From Candidatus Zixiibacteriota bacterium (GTDB lineage: Bacteria > Zixibacteria > MSB-5A5 > GN15 > FEB-12): 64,000 bases of DNA. A program made the translations under genes and the position numbers. The stretch spans positions 1 to 64,000 of the forward strand of contig JAWXAN010000018.1 of NCBI GenBank assembly GCA_034439475.1, given 5' to 3'. This document shows, piece after piece, positions 26,762 to 35,421 of the stretch. Each line of letters opens with the position of its first letter. Position 1 is the stretch's first letter. Under the pieces are notes generated by a model. It was given only the letters and a program-made list of their open reading frames with translations. It was not told where the DNA came from and did not search any database.

Positions 26762-27517
26762 CTAAATCAGGCTGTCTTCAGTCAGTGACTTTTCGTAGCC
26801 TTCGTTCCTGTTACTTTTCGTATTGATTGTCTTCAGTTCCGGTCTTTCGTCAAGCAAGGACAAAATGTCTTGGGTGGTGAATGCAGAGTTGACCGGATAG
26901 AGAGAAGAATAGATTTCATGGATCAATTCAAAATCCTGCAAATTATCGACCGTCCATCGCAGTTGCGACAAATCGGGCGATTGCGTAAACGAGCCTATTT
27001 TGAACTTGTCCGGGTTATTATAGAAGTATGGGGTCACATGCTCCCTCTCAGATTTGAGTTTGGCCTTTTGCCAGCCTTGCTTGAGGGATGTGAACCGGAC
27101 GATCTCAACATCCAATCCATCGGGGAATGTCGGTTTGATTGTATTGCTTGAGTAATCGTAGCCGCCTTCGAGGTGGAAGCGTATTACATCGTGAATAATA
27201 TCGGGATCGCTCAAGGGGCAATCTCCGGTCAGCCGTACGACATGCGCGGGAGAACTTTGAGATGCCGCCTGATAAAACCTATCAAGGACATCATCAAGAC
27301 TTCCGCGGAAACATTTTATGCCCCTGTTATGAAGTGCGATGGTGAGTTGGTCATCGCTTGAATCAGCGCTTGTAGCAACGATGAGACCATCGAGAAGTGA
27401 CGCGCGCCGAACACGCTCAATCTGATGGAATAACATTGGTGTACCGACTATCGGTTTGAGCACTTTGCCGGGAAGACGTGTCGAGCTATAACGGGCCTGA
27501 AGTATGCCGAGTATCAT
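26762..27517 (-). CDS. pseF: SpsF-like cytidylyltransferase, likely CMP-pseudaminate synthetase
   Basis: This encodes 251 residues. It begins MILGILQARYSSTRLPGKVLKP, the nucleotide-binding signature of the SpsF/NeuA-like cytidylyltransferases, followed by VVRLTGDCPLSDPDI with the metal-binding Asp residues. The sequence belongs to the SpsF branch rather than the Campylobacter PseF branch. As the only nucleotidyltransferase of this class beside the pse genes, it is the likely activator of pseudaminic acid to CMP-Pse. The ATG at 27515-27517 forms an ATGA overlap with the aldo/keto reductase stop; an ATG four codons earlier is less likely. Confidence 0.78.
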   Translation of the reverse strand: MILGILQARYSSTRLPGKVLKPIVGTPMLFHQIERVRRASLLDGLIVATSADSSDDQLTIALHNRGIKCFRGSLDDVLDRFYQAASQSSPAHVVRLTGDCPLSDPDIIHDVIRFHLEGGYDYSSNTIKPTFPDGLDVEIVRFTSLKQGWQKAKLKSEREHVTPYFYNNPDKFKIGSFTQSPDLSQLRWTVDNLQDFELIHEIYSSLYPVNSAFTTQDILSLLDERPELKTINTKSNRNEGYEKSLTEDSLI

Positions 27518-28419
27518 GATAGCCTCCACAACGAGGCGTTTACCATCTGCTCATCTTCGCAGGCGTACTGGGTGTAATCTATCTGTGGCGTTGTCAAAGA
27601 ATGAAAAGCAGAGTGTATCTGTTTCAATTCGTCAAGAGACGACACGCCAACAATCACACAATCGATTTCAGGGATGTTTTTGATAAAAGAAAGGGAACCT
27701 TCAAGCGATGTCATCCGGCTCTCACTGAATGCGCTTTGCAGCCGAGTTACCCTGTCTGATATGGGATTGAAATATGGATGCAATTTTGTTGGCGGGGTAA
27801 GTAATAATCCTTGTAAGAATACAGACCGGGCGTGTATCTCAATTCCACGCTTAGCCAATCGAGATAAATGTCCGGAATGAATCAGCCTTTGATCGAGGAT
27901 ATTGAGCGGAAGCTGGACGAGGTCGATATCGAAAAGCTCCACTAGCCGGTCAATTTGTTCGCCGCTGTAGACCGAAACGCCTATTTTTTTCACATGTTTG
28001 GATTCCTTGAGCGACTCGAGCAAATCAAAAACCATACTACCGTTTTGCGCAAGAAGATCATCAGCATTGTGAATAAGCAGGCCGTAGACCGAGGATTGGC
28101 CAAGCTTTTCGAGAGAGCGTTTGAAAGTCTCCGACATGAGAATTATATCGGCGACCGTAATCTCTTGTTTCTTAAGTTGAACAGTTTTCGTGACGACGCG
28201 AAAGCCATGATCGCTCGACAGGCTTCTTCCGAGCACAGTTTCACTGCCGCCGTATAGGGCGGCGGTGTCAACCGTGTTTATCTCATTCTTGCTGGCAAAG
28301 TCAACAATTGCCCGAACCTGCTGGATGCTAACTTTTCCGTGTGTGTTTGTAATTCCGTAATCCGAACCAAATTGTGCGGTTCCGAGACCGAGTGTTATTT
28401 TTTGATTGGCGTGTGTCAT
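27514..28419 (-). CDS. Aldo/keto reductase family protein
   Basis: This encodes 301 residues of TIM-barrel fold. The N-terminus LGLGTAQFGSDYGITN, the catalytic Asp/Tyr segment VDTAALYGGSE, and the His-containing VYGLLIHNADD mark the family. The C-terminal VIVGVSSLDELKQI is the NADPH-phosphate region. It is transcribed between pseC and the cytidylyltransferase, with 9 nt and a 4-nt overlap on its two sides. The usual pathway to pseudaminic acid has no step for such a reductase, so it probably acts on a derivative of the sugar or on a side chain. Similar reductases occur in other nonulosonic acid loci. Confidence 0.85.
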   Translation of the reverse strand: MTHANQKITLGLGTAQFGSDYGITNTHGKVSIQQVRAIVDFASKNEINTVDTAALYGGSETVLGRSLSSDHGFRVVTKTVQLKKQEITVADIILMSETFKRSLEKLGQSSVYGLLIHNADDLLAQNGSMVFDLLESLKESKHVKKIGVSVYSGEQIDRLVELFDIDLVQLPLNILDQRLIHSGHLSRLAKRGIEIHARSVFLQGLLLTPPTKLHPYFNPISDRVTRLQSAFSESRMTSLEGSLSFIKNIPEIDCVIVGVSSLDELKQIHSAFHSLTTPQIDYTQYACEDEQMVNASLWRLS

Positions 28420-28428
28420 AAGTTGCCC

Positions 28429-29712
28429 TCACCGTGTCATCAGCGCCTGATAAAGTTCAATGACAACTCGCTGGCAGTCTTCGTCAGTCAGATCGGGATA
28501 CATCGGCAGGCTAAGGGCACGCGAATAATACGCCTCGGCATACGGCAGGCTAAACGGTTTTGGAAAGAATTTTCGATAGTATGACTGGAGGTGTATCGGT
28601 ATGTAGTGAACTTGAGTGCCGATGCCGGATTCGTGGAGGGCATTCATCACTTTCGCGCGTGATACGCCGAACTTTTCAAAATCTATCTGGACGACAAAGA
28701 GATGATAGGCATGACGCAGACCCGGCTTTACTTTAAGCGACCAGACATTTTCTTGCGAGAACGTCTTTGCAATCAAGTCCCGATACAGCTCGGCAATCTC
28801 GTTTCTTCTAGTTACCGACCATTGAATTCTCTCAAGCTGGCTTTGTCCGAGTGTCGCCTGAATATCTGTAAGGCGGTAGTTAAATCCAAGATCTAACATC
28901 TCATAATACCAGGGATTTGTCAATCCATCTGCATTTATGGCCATCTCCTGCTGTTCGAAAGATTCGCGTTGAATGCCATGAGTGCGAAGGGCGCGGAGTT
29001 TCGCGGCGATTTTGTCTGAAGCAGTGCTCAAGGCGCCGCCTTCGCCGGTTGCAACATGCTTTACCGGATGGAATGAAAAGACAGTTATGTCGCTGTATTT
29101 GCCCGAGCCTATTTTGAGTGATTTCCCTTGATACGAATATTCTGCTCCGAGAGCGTGGCAAGCATCATCGACAATCCATGCTTCATGGGCTTTTGCCAAC
29201 TGATGAATTCGAACAATATCTACCGGCTGTCCGGCAAAATGTACGGGAACAATGGCTTTGATCGAGCGGTCATTGTCATGTTTCAAGACTGATTCGAGCG
29301 CGTTAATATCGATATTGCCGGTCGATGGTTCAATATCTACAAGACAAACGTCGGCGCCGACATATCGCGCACAATTAGCATCGGCCACAAATGTATTGGG
29401 CGTTGTGACGACCACGTCGCCCGGCCCAATATTAAGGGCAAGCATTGCAAGATGGAGCGCGGCTGTCCCATTCGAGCAGGCAATGACATTTGGAGACTTC
29501 AGATATGCCGCAAGTGATTGTTCAAAACTCTCAATTGCCGGACCCTGGGTCAGCCAATCGGAGCGGAGGACATCGACAACGGCTTGAATGTCTTTCTCGG
29601 AAATATGCTGTCTTCCGTACGGGAGAAATTTCTTACCTGAGGACTCGGTAAACCTGACTGCGGCCTTGTTCTTCTGAACTGGCGCAATTGTAGTTTCTGA
29701 TTTTGTCTTCAT
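28429..29712 (-). CDS. pseC: UDP-4-keto-6-deoxy-AltNAc aminotransferase
   Basis: This encodes 427 residues of the DegT/DnrJ/EryC1 aminotransferase family. FLPYGRQHISEKDIQAVVDVL, then LTQGPAIESFEQSLAAYL and CSNGTAALHLAMLAL are characteristic of PseC. VFSFHPVKHVATGEGGAL contains the PLP-binding Lys. It transfers the amino group from glutamate to C4 of the PseB product. The open frame extends 54 codons further, but the ATG at 29710-29712 overlaps the HisF-like stop as ATGA and has GAGGAG upstream. Confidence 0.92.
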   Translation of the reverse strand: MKTKSETTIAPVQKNKAAVRFTESSGKKFLPYGRQHISEKDIQAVVDVLRSDWLTQGPAIESFEQSLAAYLKSPNVIACSNGTAALHLAMLALNIGPGDVVVTTPNTFVADANCARYVGADVCLVDIEPSTGNIDINALESVLKHDNDRSIKAIVPVHFAGQPVDIVRIHQLAKAHEAWIVDDACHALGAEYSYQGKSLKIGSGKYSDITVFSFHPVKHVATGEGGALSTASDKIAAKLRALRTHGIQRESFEQQEMAINADGLTNPWYYEMLDLGFNYRLTDIQATLGQSQLERIQWSVTRRNEIAELYRDLIAKTFSQENVWSLKVKPGLRHAYHLFVVQIDFEKFGVSRAKVMNALHESGIGTQVHYIPIHLQSYYRKFFPKPFSLPYAEAYYSRALSLPMYPDLTDEDCQRVVIELYQALMTR

Positions 29713-30509
29713 GCGAAGGCTCCTCGATGAATACGGATTGGGATTGAGGCATTCATGATATGCGAGCGGGTCTGCATTGGATTTTGATCCAGAAAACAGA
29801 AATATGTCCCGGCTGAAACAGCATCGGCTTTGCCCTCTATGAATCCTTCTACAAAGTGGCGCGCTAAACCGCATCCCCCCGATGCAATGACCGGAATTGA
29901 AACAGCATCAACCACTTGTCGAGTCAGTTCGCAATCCAATCCTTCGCGGGTTCCATCTCTGTCAATCGAGGTCAACAATATCTCCCCGGCTCCAAGCCGG
30001 TGAGCTTCTTTCGCCCATGCCACGGCTTCCCATTTTGTTTGCTTTTTGCCTCCGCCGATCATCACCACTCGCGTGCCATCGGCTTCGAGCTTATAGTCGA
30101 TACTGACAACGACGCACTGGGCTCCGAATATCCGCGAGGACTCCGTTATCAGTTGGGGATTTTCGACCGCGGCCGTATTGATGGAGACTTTGTCTGCGCC
30201 GTTGGAAAGCAAAGTTCGAAAGTCCTCGATAGTGGTGACCCCGCCTCCAGCAGTGAGCGGCATGCAGATTTGCGCGGCTGTTGAGCGGATGATATCAACC
30301 GCGGCCAGTCTATTTTCAGTTGAGGCATCGAGGTCAATGCAGATAAGTTCGTCGGCCGATTGAGCTTCATATATTTTTGCTTGTGACATGGGATCGCCAA
30401 TTTCAATGACTTCGTTAAACTTCACCGTTGTCACCAAAACCATCTGCCTTTTCGTGCCAAGGGTAACTGATTTCATCTGCAGTTTTGGTATGAGCCGTCG
30501 TTTTAGCAT
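29709..30509 (-). CDS. HisF-like cyclase subunit of a sugar amidotransferase system
   Basis: This encodes 266 residues in a TIM barrel. It resembles HisF (ADELICIDLDASTENR, TAGGGVTTIEDFRTLLSNGADKVSIN, VVSIDYKLEADGTRVVMIGGG, SIDRDGTREGLD and VIASGGCG). In this context it is not for histidine: the partner is a HisH-like glutaminase and an N-acetyl sugar amidotransferase. In related O-antigen clusters this trio channels ammonia to convert an N-acetyl group to an acetamidino group. It is separated from the HisH-like gene by 33 nt and overlaps pseC by 4 nt. Confidence 0.85.
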   Translation of the reverse strand: MLKRRLIPKLQMKSVTLGTKRQMVLVTTVKFNEVIEIGDPMSQAKIYEAQSADELICIDLDASTENRLAAVDIIRSTAAQICMPLTAGGGVTTIEDFRTLLSNGADKVSINTAAVENPQLITESSRIFGAQCVVVSIDYKLEADGTRVVMIGGGKKQTKWEAVAWAKEAHRLGAGEILLTSIDRDGTREGLDCELTRQVVDAVSIPVIASGGCGLARHFVEGFIEGKADAVSAGTYFCFLDQNPMQTRSHIMNASIPIRIHRGAFA

Positions 30510-30542
30510 AATATATGATTTACAGCAATGGCTGTTTCTTAG

Positions 30543-31160
30543 TCATGGTTTCCACTTCATAAAGTTCTCTAAAATGTGCAATCCGTAGTCCTGACTTTTC
30601 TCGGGATGAAACTGTGTCGCAACGATATTATCTTTACGGATAGATGCCGTGATTAGTCCGCCATAATCGCAGGTGGCTTCTACAACATCTGGATCATTGC
30701 ATTTCATCCAATATGAGTGCACAAAATAGACCTCCGGTTCAGGGGGAAGGCCTTTGAAGATCGGGCTGTTTTCTCGAGTGGAGACGTTATTCCAGCCAAT
30801 ATGCGGAATCCTAAGATTGGCCTCGCTTGTCTCAAGCATCACTACTTCAGAGTTTATCCAGCCAAGGCCGTTGTGCATGCCGCCTTCGTATCCTTTTTTT
30901 GCAAGCATCTGCATACCAACGCAAATACCAAACAGCGGCTTTTTGTAACTGAGCACAGAGTCTTCAAGAGCCTCGACTAGCCCGCTTGAATTAAGGGTAT
31001 TCATACAGTCAGCAAATGCTCCTACACCGGGCAGAATTATTCTGTCTACCTCTGAAAAATCCTCTGGTGTACGGCACATCTTGACACCGGCGCCAATACG
31101 CTCAAGCGCATTGGCGACAGACATGATGTTGCCCATACCATAATCGACAATTCCGACCAT
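30543..31160 (-). CDS. HisH-like glutamine amidotransferase subunit
   Basis: This encodes 205 residues, a class I glutaminase domain. The nucleophilic Cys is in FGICVGMQML, and the His/Glu of the triad are in TQFHPEKSQDYG. The N-terminal VGIVDYGMGNIMSVANALER is typical of HisH. It would hydrolyse glutamine and pass ammonia to the HisF-like barrel. It starts directly at the stop of the amidotransferase, with no spacer, so the three genes are one functional set. Confidence 0.9.
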   Translation of the reverse strand: MVGIVDYGMGNIMSVANALERIGAGVKMCRTPEDFSEVDRIILPGVGAFADCMNTLNSSGLVEALEDSVLSYKKPLFGICVGMQMLAKKGYEGGMHNGLGWINSEVVMLETSEANLRIPHIGWNNVSTRENSPIFKGLPPEPEVYFVHSYWMKCNDPDVVEATCDYGGLITASIRKDNIVATQFHPEKSQDYGLHILENFMKWKP

Positions 31161-32393
31161 CTATTCCTCAGCGGCGACAGGCGTCGGCTCAAGTGTTTTG
31201 GATTTTCCTTTTCGCCACCTGGTAAGCTGCACAAGTGCCTGCTCTCGGGGCATTGCCCCTTCGCGCGGCCAGTCTTCGAAATCGTGAACAAACTTGCCAT
31301 CGGTAACTTTTGAATGATCATGTTCGTACGGAGAAACAGCGTGACTAAGCACAACTTCCATAAACTCTAACTCAGTCAGGCCGACATAGGACAAGAAAAG
31401 ATCGAGACTTGGAGGGCGCCTTCCTTCGAACTCGCGCACCATCCTCATGGCCTCATCTCGTTCAAGACGGCTATTGCGAATATCGAGGGATGCCAAATGT
31501 GATGGTCTTGTGTAGCCGCGTTTGATATATTTTATATAATCGCGAACGCCCTGAACGTAGCACTCGATCTTTTCATAGGAATAACCGCCCGGCACGTTTT
31601 CGACTTCGTCGCCGCGCCAACCGAGATCATCCTGAATAATTTTGGACTGCCGCATCACATCCCAAGGAACATACGAGCCAAGGCAGACAGATCGATAATT
31701 AATTTTCCTGAGGTCCTTTAGCGCCGGATACATATACGGGCGTAATTCGCGCTCATCAATTTGTCCTTGAAGACGGACATACATATCCTGCGCAGTGATC
31801 CCTAAATTGACATAACGATTGAAACGCTTCTCATCGACTTCTTCGGGCTGGTCATAACTATAATACGAGGTGTACTCTGAGGATGGTTCACCCCAAAAAA
31901 CAAGGGGAACGTTGTAATTTATCGCGACACGCATGGGATAGGCGAAGATACCGGTGTGGCAATGCCAGCAGAAATCTCCCTTCTCGAGTAGTGCTTGAAG
32001 CATCAATTTCTGGACAACTTTCCAGTTGGGCGTGAAGGTGTGAAAATCCACCCCAAGGCGACGGATTACTTTGATGGTGTTGTCATGTAGGTTCGGGCGC
32101 AAAAAACCATGATCAAATCGCACAACGAGCGGCTTTATTTTGTATTCTTTTATAAGATAGTAAAGGGTCCAGACGCTGTCCTTGCCGCCGCTGAAAGGCA
32201 CAAGGCAATCGTAATCACCTTTGCCACGATATTCCTCAATGAGTTCGCCAAGTTCTTTTTTCTTAGCGGTCCAGTCTATCTTTTCATTTTTGTATTCGTG
32301 CTGGCGACAGATATTACACACGCCTTCTTCGTCGAACATGATTGTCTCATGCGTTTCAGGAAGGACACACTTGGTGCATCGTCTCAGTTCCAT
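31161..32393 (-). CDS. N-acetyl sugar amidotransferase (PseA/WbuX/WbpG-like)
   Basis: This encodes 410 residues of the PP-loop ATPase family. The N-terminus has zinc-type Cys pairs (CTKCVLP and CNICRQH) and the PP-loop is PFSGGKDSVWTLYYL. KGDFCWHCHTGIFAYPM and VFWGEPSSEYTSYYSYD are typical of the PseA/WbuX subfamily. It activates the acetamido group with ATP and replaces the oxygen with ammonia to give an acetamidino sugar. Beside a complete pse pathway, Pse5Ac7Am is the likely product, though another N-acetyl sugar of the repeat is possible. Confidence 0.88.
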   Translation of the reverse strand: MELRRCTKCVLPETHETIMFDEEGVCNICRQHEYKNEKIDWTAKKKELGELIEEYRGKGDYDCLVPFSGGKDSVWTLYYLIKEYKIKPLVVRFDHGFLRPNLHDNTIKVIRRLGVDFHTFTPNWKVVQKLMLQALLEKGDFCWHCHTGIFAYPMRVAINYNVPLVFWGEPSSEYTSYYSYDQPEEVDEKRFNRYVNLGITAQDMYVRLQGQIDERELRPYMYPALKDLRKINYRSVCLGSYVPWDVMRQSKIIQDDLGWRGDEVENVPGGYSYEKIECYVQGVRDYIKYIKRGYTRPSHLASLDIRNSRLERDEAMRMVREFEGRRPPSLDLFLSYVGLTELEFMEVVLSHAVSPYEHDHSKVTDGKFVHDFEDWPREGAMPREQALVQLTRWRKGKSKTLEPTPVAAEE

Positions 32394-32509
32394 CTATTTA
32401 CCTCCGAGATAATTTGACATGATTCGCAATTTAGCCTCTCCCCCGCTAATACTCGCGCAATCTCACAATAGAGGCTGCCAAAGTGCATCCCTGAGCGCGA
32501 CTATTCTTA

Positions 32510-33145
32510 TCACGCTTTTTTCTTCCAGTAGTCCTCTGCGCAGAGTCCCAAGATTATTCCGTCGGTCGACTTGCCGTCAATAAGATACTGGCCCTTTTGG
32601 AGACCTTCGCGGCTATAGCCGCATTTTTCGAATGAACGCGCGCTGCCTTCGTTTTCGACATAACAGCCGGCTTTGAGTTTATTGAGATTAAGCGTCTCAA
32701 ATCCGAATTGTGTGATCATTCCGATAGCCTCAGTGGCGTATCCTTTACCCCAGCAATTCTTCTCGCCAATCAGCAGACTGATATCGGCATAGCGATGGCG
32801 CCAGTTGATCGGGCCAAGCTTTATATTGCCGATATGCTCGTTTGTGTCTCTGCGGCAAATGGCAAAAAACGGCTCATCACTTTTGCCGTCCATATGCGCG
32901 ACAAATTTTGAGATATTCTCAAGCGATTGAGCAACGAAGCGAGTCTCAAGGTATCGGCTTACTTCGGGATCGTTCATCCACCGATAGTAACGATCGTTGA
33001 CATCGGACTGGCGTACTTCGCGAAGGTACGACCGAACACCCATACAAATTGCGGTCTCGGTATCAGAGACAAGCGAGGCCATTCTATTTGTCGCCTCAGG
33101 GCGACTTTCGATTATGGACTTGCTTGATTCCCGATCCGATCCCAT
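32510..33145 (-). CDS. GNAT-family N-acetyltransferase (RimJ/RimL-like)
   Basis: The encoded protein is up to 211 residues long. The GNAT fold starts near YLREVRQSDVNDRYYRWMNDPE and contains the acetyl-CoA loop EKNCWGKGYATEAI, then the conserved SARSFEKCGYSREG. This N-terminal pattern is common in sugar-modifying acyltransferases of surface-glycan loci. The start is unsure, since no ribosome binding site supports the first Met and two internal Met codons at residues 22 and 35 lie closer to the domain. It lies 33 nt downstream of pseB, so an N-acyl decoration of the sugar is likely. Confidence 0.75.
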   Translation of the reverse strand: MGSDRESSKSIIESRPEATNRMASLVSDTETAICMGVRSYLREVRQSDVNDRYYRWMNDPEVSRYLETRFVAQSLENISKFVAHMDGKSDEPFFAICRRDTNEHIGNIKLGPINWRHRYADISLLIGEKNCWGKGYATEAIGMITQFGFETLNLNKLKAGCYVENEGSARSFEKCGYSREGLQKGQYLIDGKSTDGIILGLCAEDYWKKKA

Positions 33146-33178
33146 TTGTTCAGGCCAAAGATTCTTTCAATTTTAAAT

Positions 33179-34276
33179 TCAGTTTTTATCCGTCGACACT
33201 TTTGTCAGATCACGGGTCATTTCTTTGATAGTCAGTTTTCTCTGCTCTCTCCAGCCTGTGGTCTCATCGATTTCCAGACCCACACCCAGGTGGTCGTTGA
33301 CCAAAGCGCGAATTGCATCGACTGAGAGCCATTGGGTGTTAGTGTCGCTTGCGTAACGGAAACCATCTTTGCATTCCTTGCCGCCGAATGTTTCCATATA
33401 CCGCGCCGAATCCCAAAGAGGCATGGACGGCTTAATCACAAAATATTTGTCAAATTCAAGCGTTGAAAGAGCGTCAGTTGCGGTAATCATCTCCTCATGG
33501 AGCTTTTCCCCGGGGCGTATGCCTACGAATTCATGAGCACATGCCGGCGCGACTGCCTGGGCGACATCCAAAATTCGATAACTGGGAATCTTTGGGACAA
33601 AGATTTCCCCTCCCCACATATGGGTCAGAGCATGTATAACCAGATCGACACCTTCATCGAGAGTAATATTAAATCGCGTCATGCGCGAATCGGTAATCGG
33701 AATAACTTTTTCATTTCGCTTGCTCAGAAAAAATGGGATAACACTCCCACGGCTGCCCATGACATTTCCGTATCTGACCACAGAAAACTTGATATCTCGG
33801 CTACCCTTGAAGTTATTGGCCGAAACGAAGAGTTTGTCAGAACAAAGCTTGGTAGCGCCATAGAGGTTTATAGGCGCGGCAGCCTTATCTGTGCTCAACG
33901 CCACAACTTTGTGAACATTGCGGTCGATTGCGGCTTCGATAACGTTTTGCGCCCCAATGACATTGGTCTTAATAGCTTCAAAGGGATTATATTCGCAGGC
34001 TGGGACCTGTTTGAGGGCGGCGGCATGGACTACAATATCCACACCCTCCATTGCTCTGAAAAGTCGTTCTTTATCCCGGACATCGCCAATAAAAAATCTC
34101 AACTGCGGGTAACGAGAATCGGGGAAAGCCTGATTCATCTCAAATTGTTTTAGTTCATCTCGGGAGAAGACAACAACCCGCCGCACACTCGGATATTTGG
34201 TTAAAATAGTCCGAATGAATTGTTTACCGAACGAGCCAGTTCCGCCTGTTACCAGGATTGATTTACCAGAGAGCAT
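33179..34276 (-). CDS. pseB: UDP-GlcNAc 4,6-dehydratase, C5-inverting
   Basis: This encodes about 365 residues of extended SDR fold. It performs the first step of pseudaminic acid synthesis, dehydrating UDP-GlcNAc with inversion at C5. The NADP motif is ILVTGGTGSFGKQFIRTIL. The catalytic TDKA (in ALSTDKAAAPINLYGATK) with the Asp-Lys pair and the Tyr of the YGATK motif are present, and HAAALKQVPACEYNPFEAI is diagnostic for PseB/FlaA1. The ATG at 34274-34276 is preferred over one two codons earlier because AAGGA lies seven bases before it. Confidence 0.93.
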   Translation of the reverse strand: MLSGKSILVTGGTGSFGKQFIRTILTKYPSVRRVVVFSRDELKQFEMNQAFPDSRYPQLRFFIGDVRDKERLFRAMEGVDIVVHAAALKQVPACEYNPFEAIKTNVIGAQNVIEAAIDRNVHKVVALSTDKAAAPINLYGATKLCSDKLFVSANNFKGSRDIKFSVVRYGNVMGSRGSVIPFFLSKRNEKVIPITDSRMTRFNITLDEGVDLVIHALTHMWGGEIFVPKIPSYRILDVAQAVAPACAHEFVGIRPGEKLHEEMITATDALSTLEFDKYFVIKPSMPLWDSARYMETFGGKECKDGFRYASDTNTQWLSVDAIRALVNDHLGVGLEIDETTGWREQRKLTIKEMTRDLTKVSTDKN

Positions 34277-34818
34277 TTCCATATCCTTCTATTATTAAGA
34301 ATGTAGTTTCGGATGAGATATCATCCAACAAAAAAATTTGCCGGATAATTGGGCTAAAAGCCCGTCGATTAAGGCCTAAAAGGTCGAGCTCGAAGTATTG
34401 CTCGATGAATAAGTAGACATTTTCAGACATTTGGAAGCCGCATAAGGCTTTATGGATGGTGAATATATGAAATAGAGTAGCCCCCGACACCGCGCCAACC
34501 CCAGGAAGCCCTTTTCTGTACTTTGTGCGATTCCAATCGCAAACATGATGCGTCCTTGCATCCGAATCTCCTTCTCTAATCCGAAAAAGAGATGTACAAG
34601 AACTGTGCCGGATAAATCGCACACGGGTTGACTACTGGCTAACAACGAGTTACATGGCCGGACTCGGAGAGATGTCGGTTAGAGCGAACTCTCAAAGACT
34701 GGAATTAGAAAGTCTTTCTGAGGTGAACTGAAAATAATTCCTGATACGGGAAAACGGTTATAATAATCATAAGTGATCAGACAATCAAATCTGCGGAAAT
34801 AATCTAAGGAAATTGGAG
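34277..34818. other. Intergenic region between the pse and rml segments
   Basis: This is a 540-nt stretch without a recognisable gene. Short open frames on the minus strand give no known protein and have no ribosome binding site. It divides gmhA/rml from pseB, so it probably carries a promoter for the pse operon, but I see no clear -35/-10 pair and no JUMPstart-like element. Confidence 0.5.
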
Positions 34819-35421
34819 TTACTTTGACGAAGCAAAATGAGTGTCAATCAAATCGCACAAGATATGGCCGATAGTAATATGCATCTCCTGCACCCGAGCA
34901 GTATTCGTAGAGTGAACAATTATAGATTTGTCTGCGATTTTGGCGATTTCGCCGCCATCGCTGCCCAAAAGCCCAATAGTGGCGCATCCGCAGGATTTTG
35001 CCATCAGAAGAGCCTGTTTGACATTTTGGGATTTGCCGGAGGTTGAGAGGCCAATCACGACATCCCCTTTGACGGACAAAGCTTGAACCTGACGTGAGAA
35101 AACTGTTTCAAAACCAAAATCATTAGCGATAGCTGTCATGGCCGAGGCGTCGGTTGTGAGGGCAATCGCAGGCAGCGGGCGTCTCTCCCGAACGAATCGT
35201 CCGGTAAACTCCGCGGCCAAATGCTGGGCATCGGCAGCAGAACCGCCATTACCGCAAAGAAGTATTTTGTTACCGCGCTTAAAACATTTGATAAGCAGTT
35301 GTCCGATCTGCCAAATTTCGGCTGGCCTGGTTGATTTGAGGTTTTGCACGAGCGAAATATGCTCATCAAAAATGCGCTCTATTTCTTTGTGATCCTTTTT
35401 ATCTGACATAACAGAACTCAT
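34819..35421 (-). CDS. gmhA: Phosphoheptose isomerase (SIS domain)
   Basis: This encodes 200 residues. It converts sedoheptulose 7-phosphate to D-glycero-manno-heptose 7-phosphate. The SIS fold contains ILLCGNGGSAADAQHLAAEF, with the zinc/substrate His and Glu, and the C-terminal VQEMHITIGHILCDLID, both typical of GmhA. The ATG overlaps the stop of the preceding epimerase-like gene as ATGA. No hldE, gmhB or other heptose gene is nearby, so either the rest is elsewhere or it serves another sugar. Confidence 0.88.
   Translation of the reverse strand: MSSVMSDKKDHKEIERIFDEHISLVQNLKSTRPAEIWQIGQLLIKCFKRGNKILLCGNGGSAADAQHLAAEFTGRFVRERRPLPAIALTTDASAMTAIANDFGFETVFSRQVQALSVKGDVVIGLSTSGKSQNVKQALLMAKSCGCATIGLLGSDGGEIAKIADKSIIVHSTNTARVQEMHITIGHILCDLIDTHFASSK

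Noticed and set aside
29709-31160. Histidine biosynthesis genes hisF and hisH
   Set aside because: No other his gene is near, and both adjoin an N-acetyl sugar amidotransferase and pseC, the arrangement of surface-sugar amidotransfer systems.
34376-34645. Possible short genes in the gap between pseB and gmhA
   Set aside because: The translated frames match no family I know, have no ribosome binding site, and two overlap each other in different frames.
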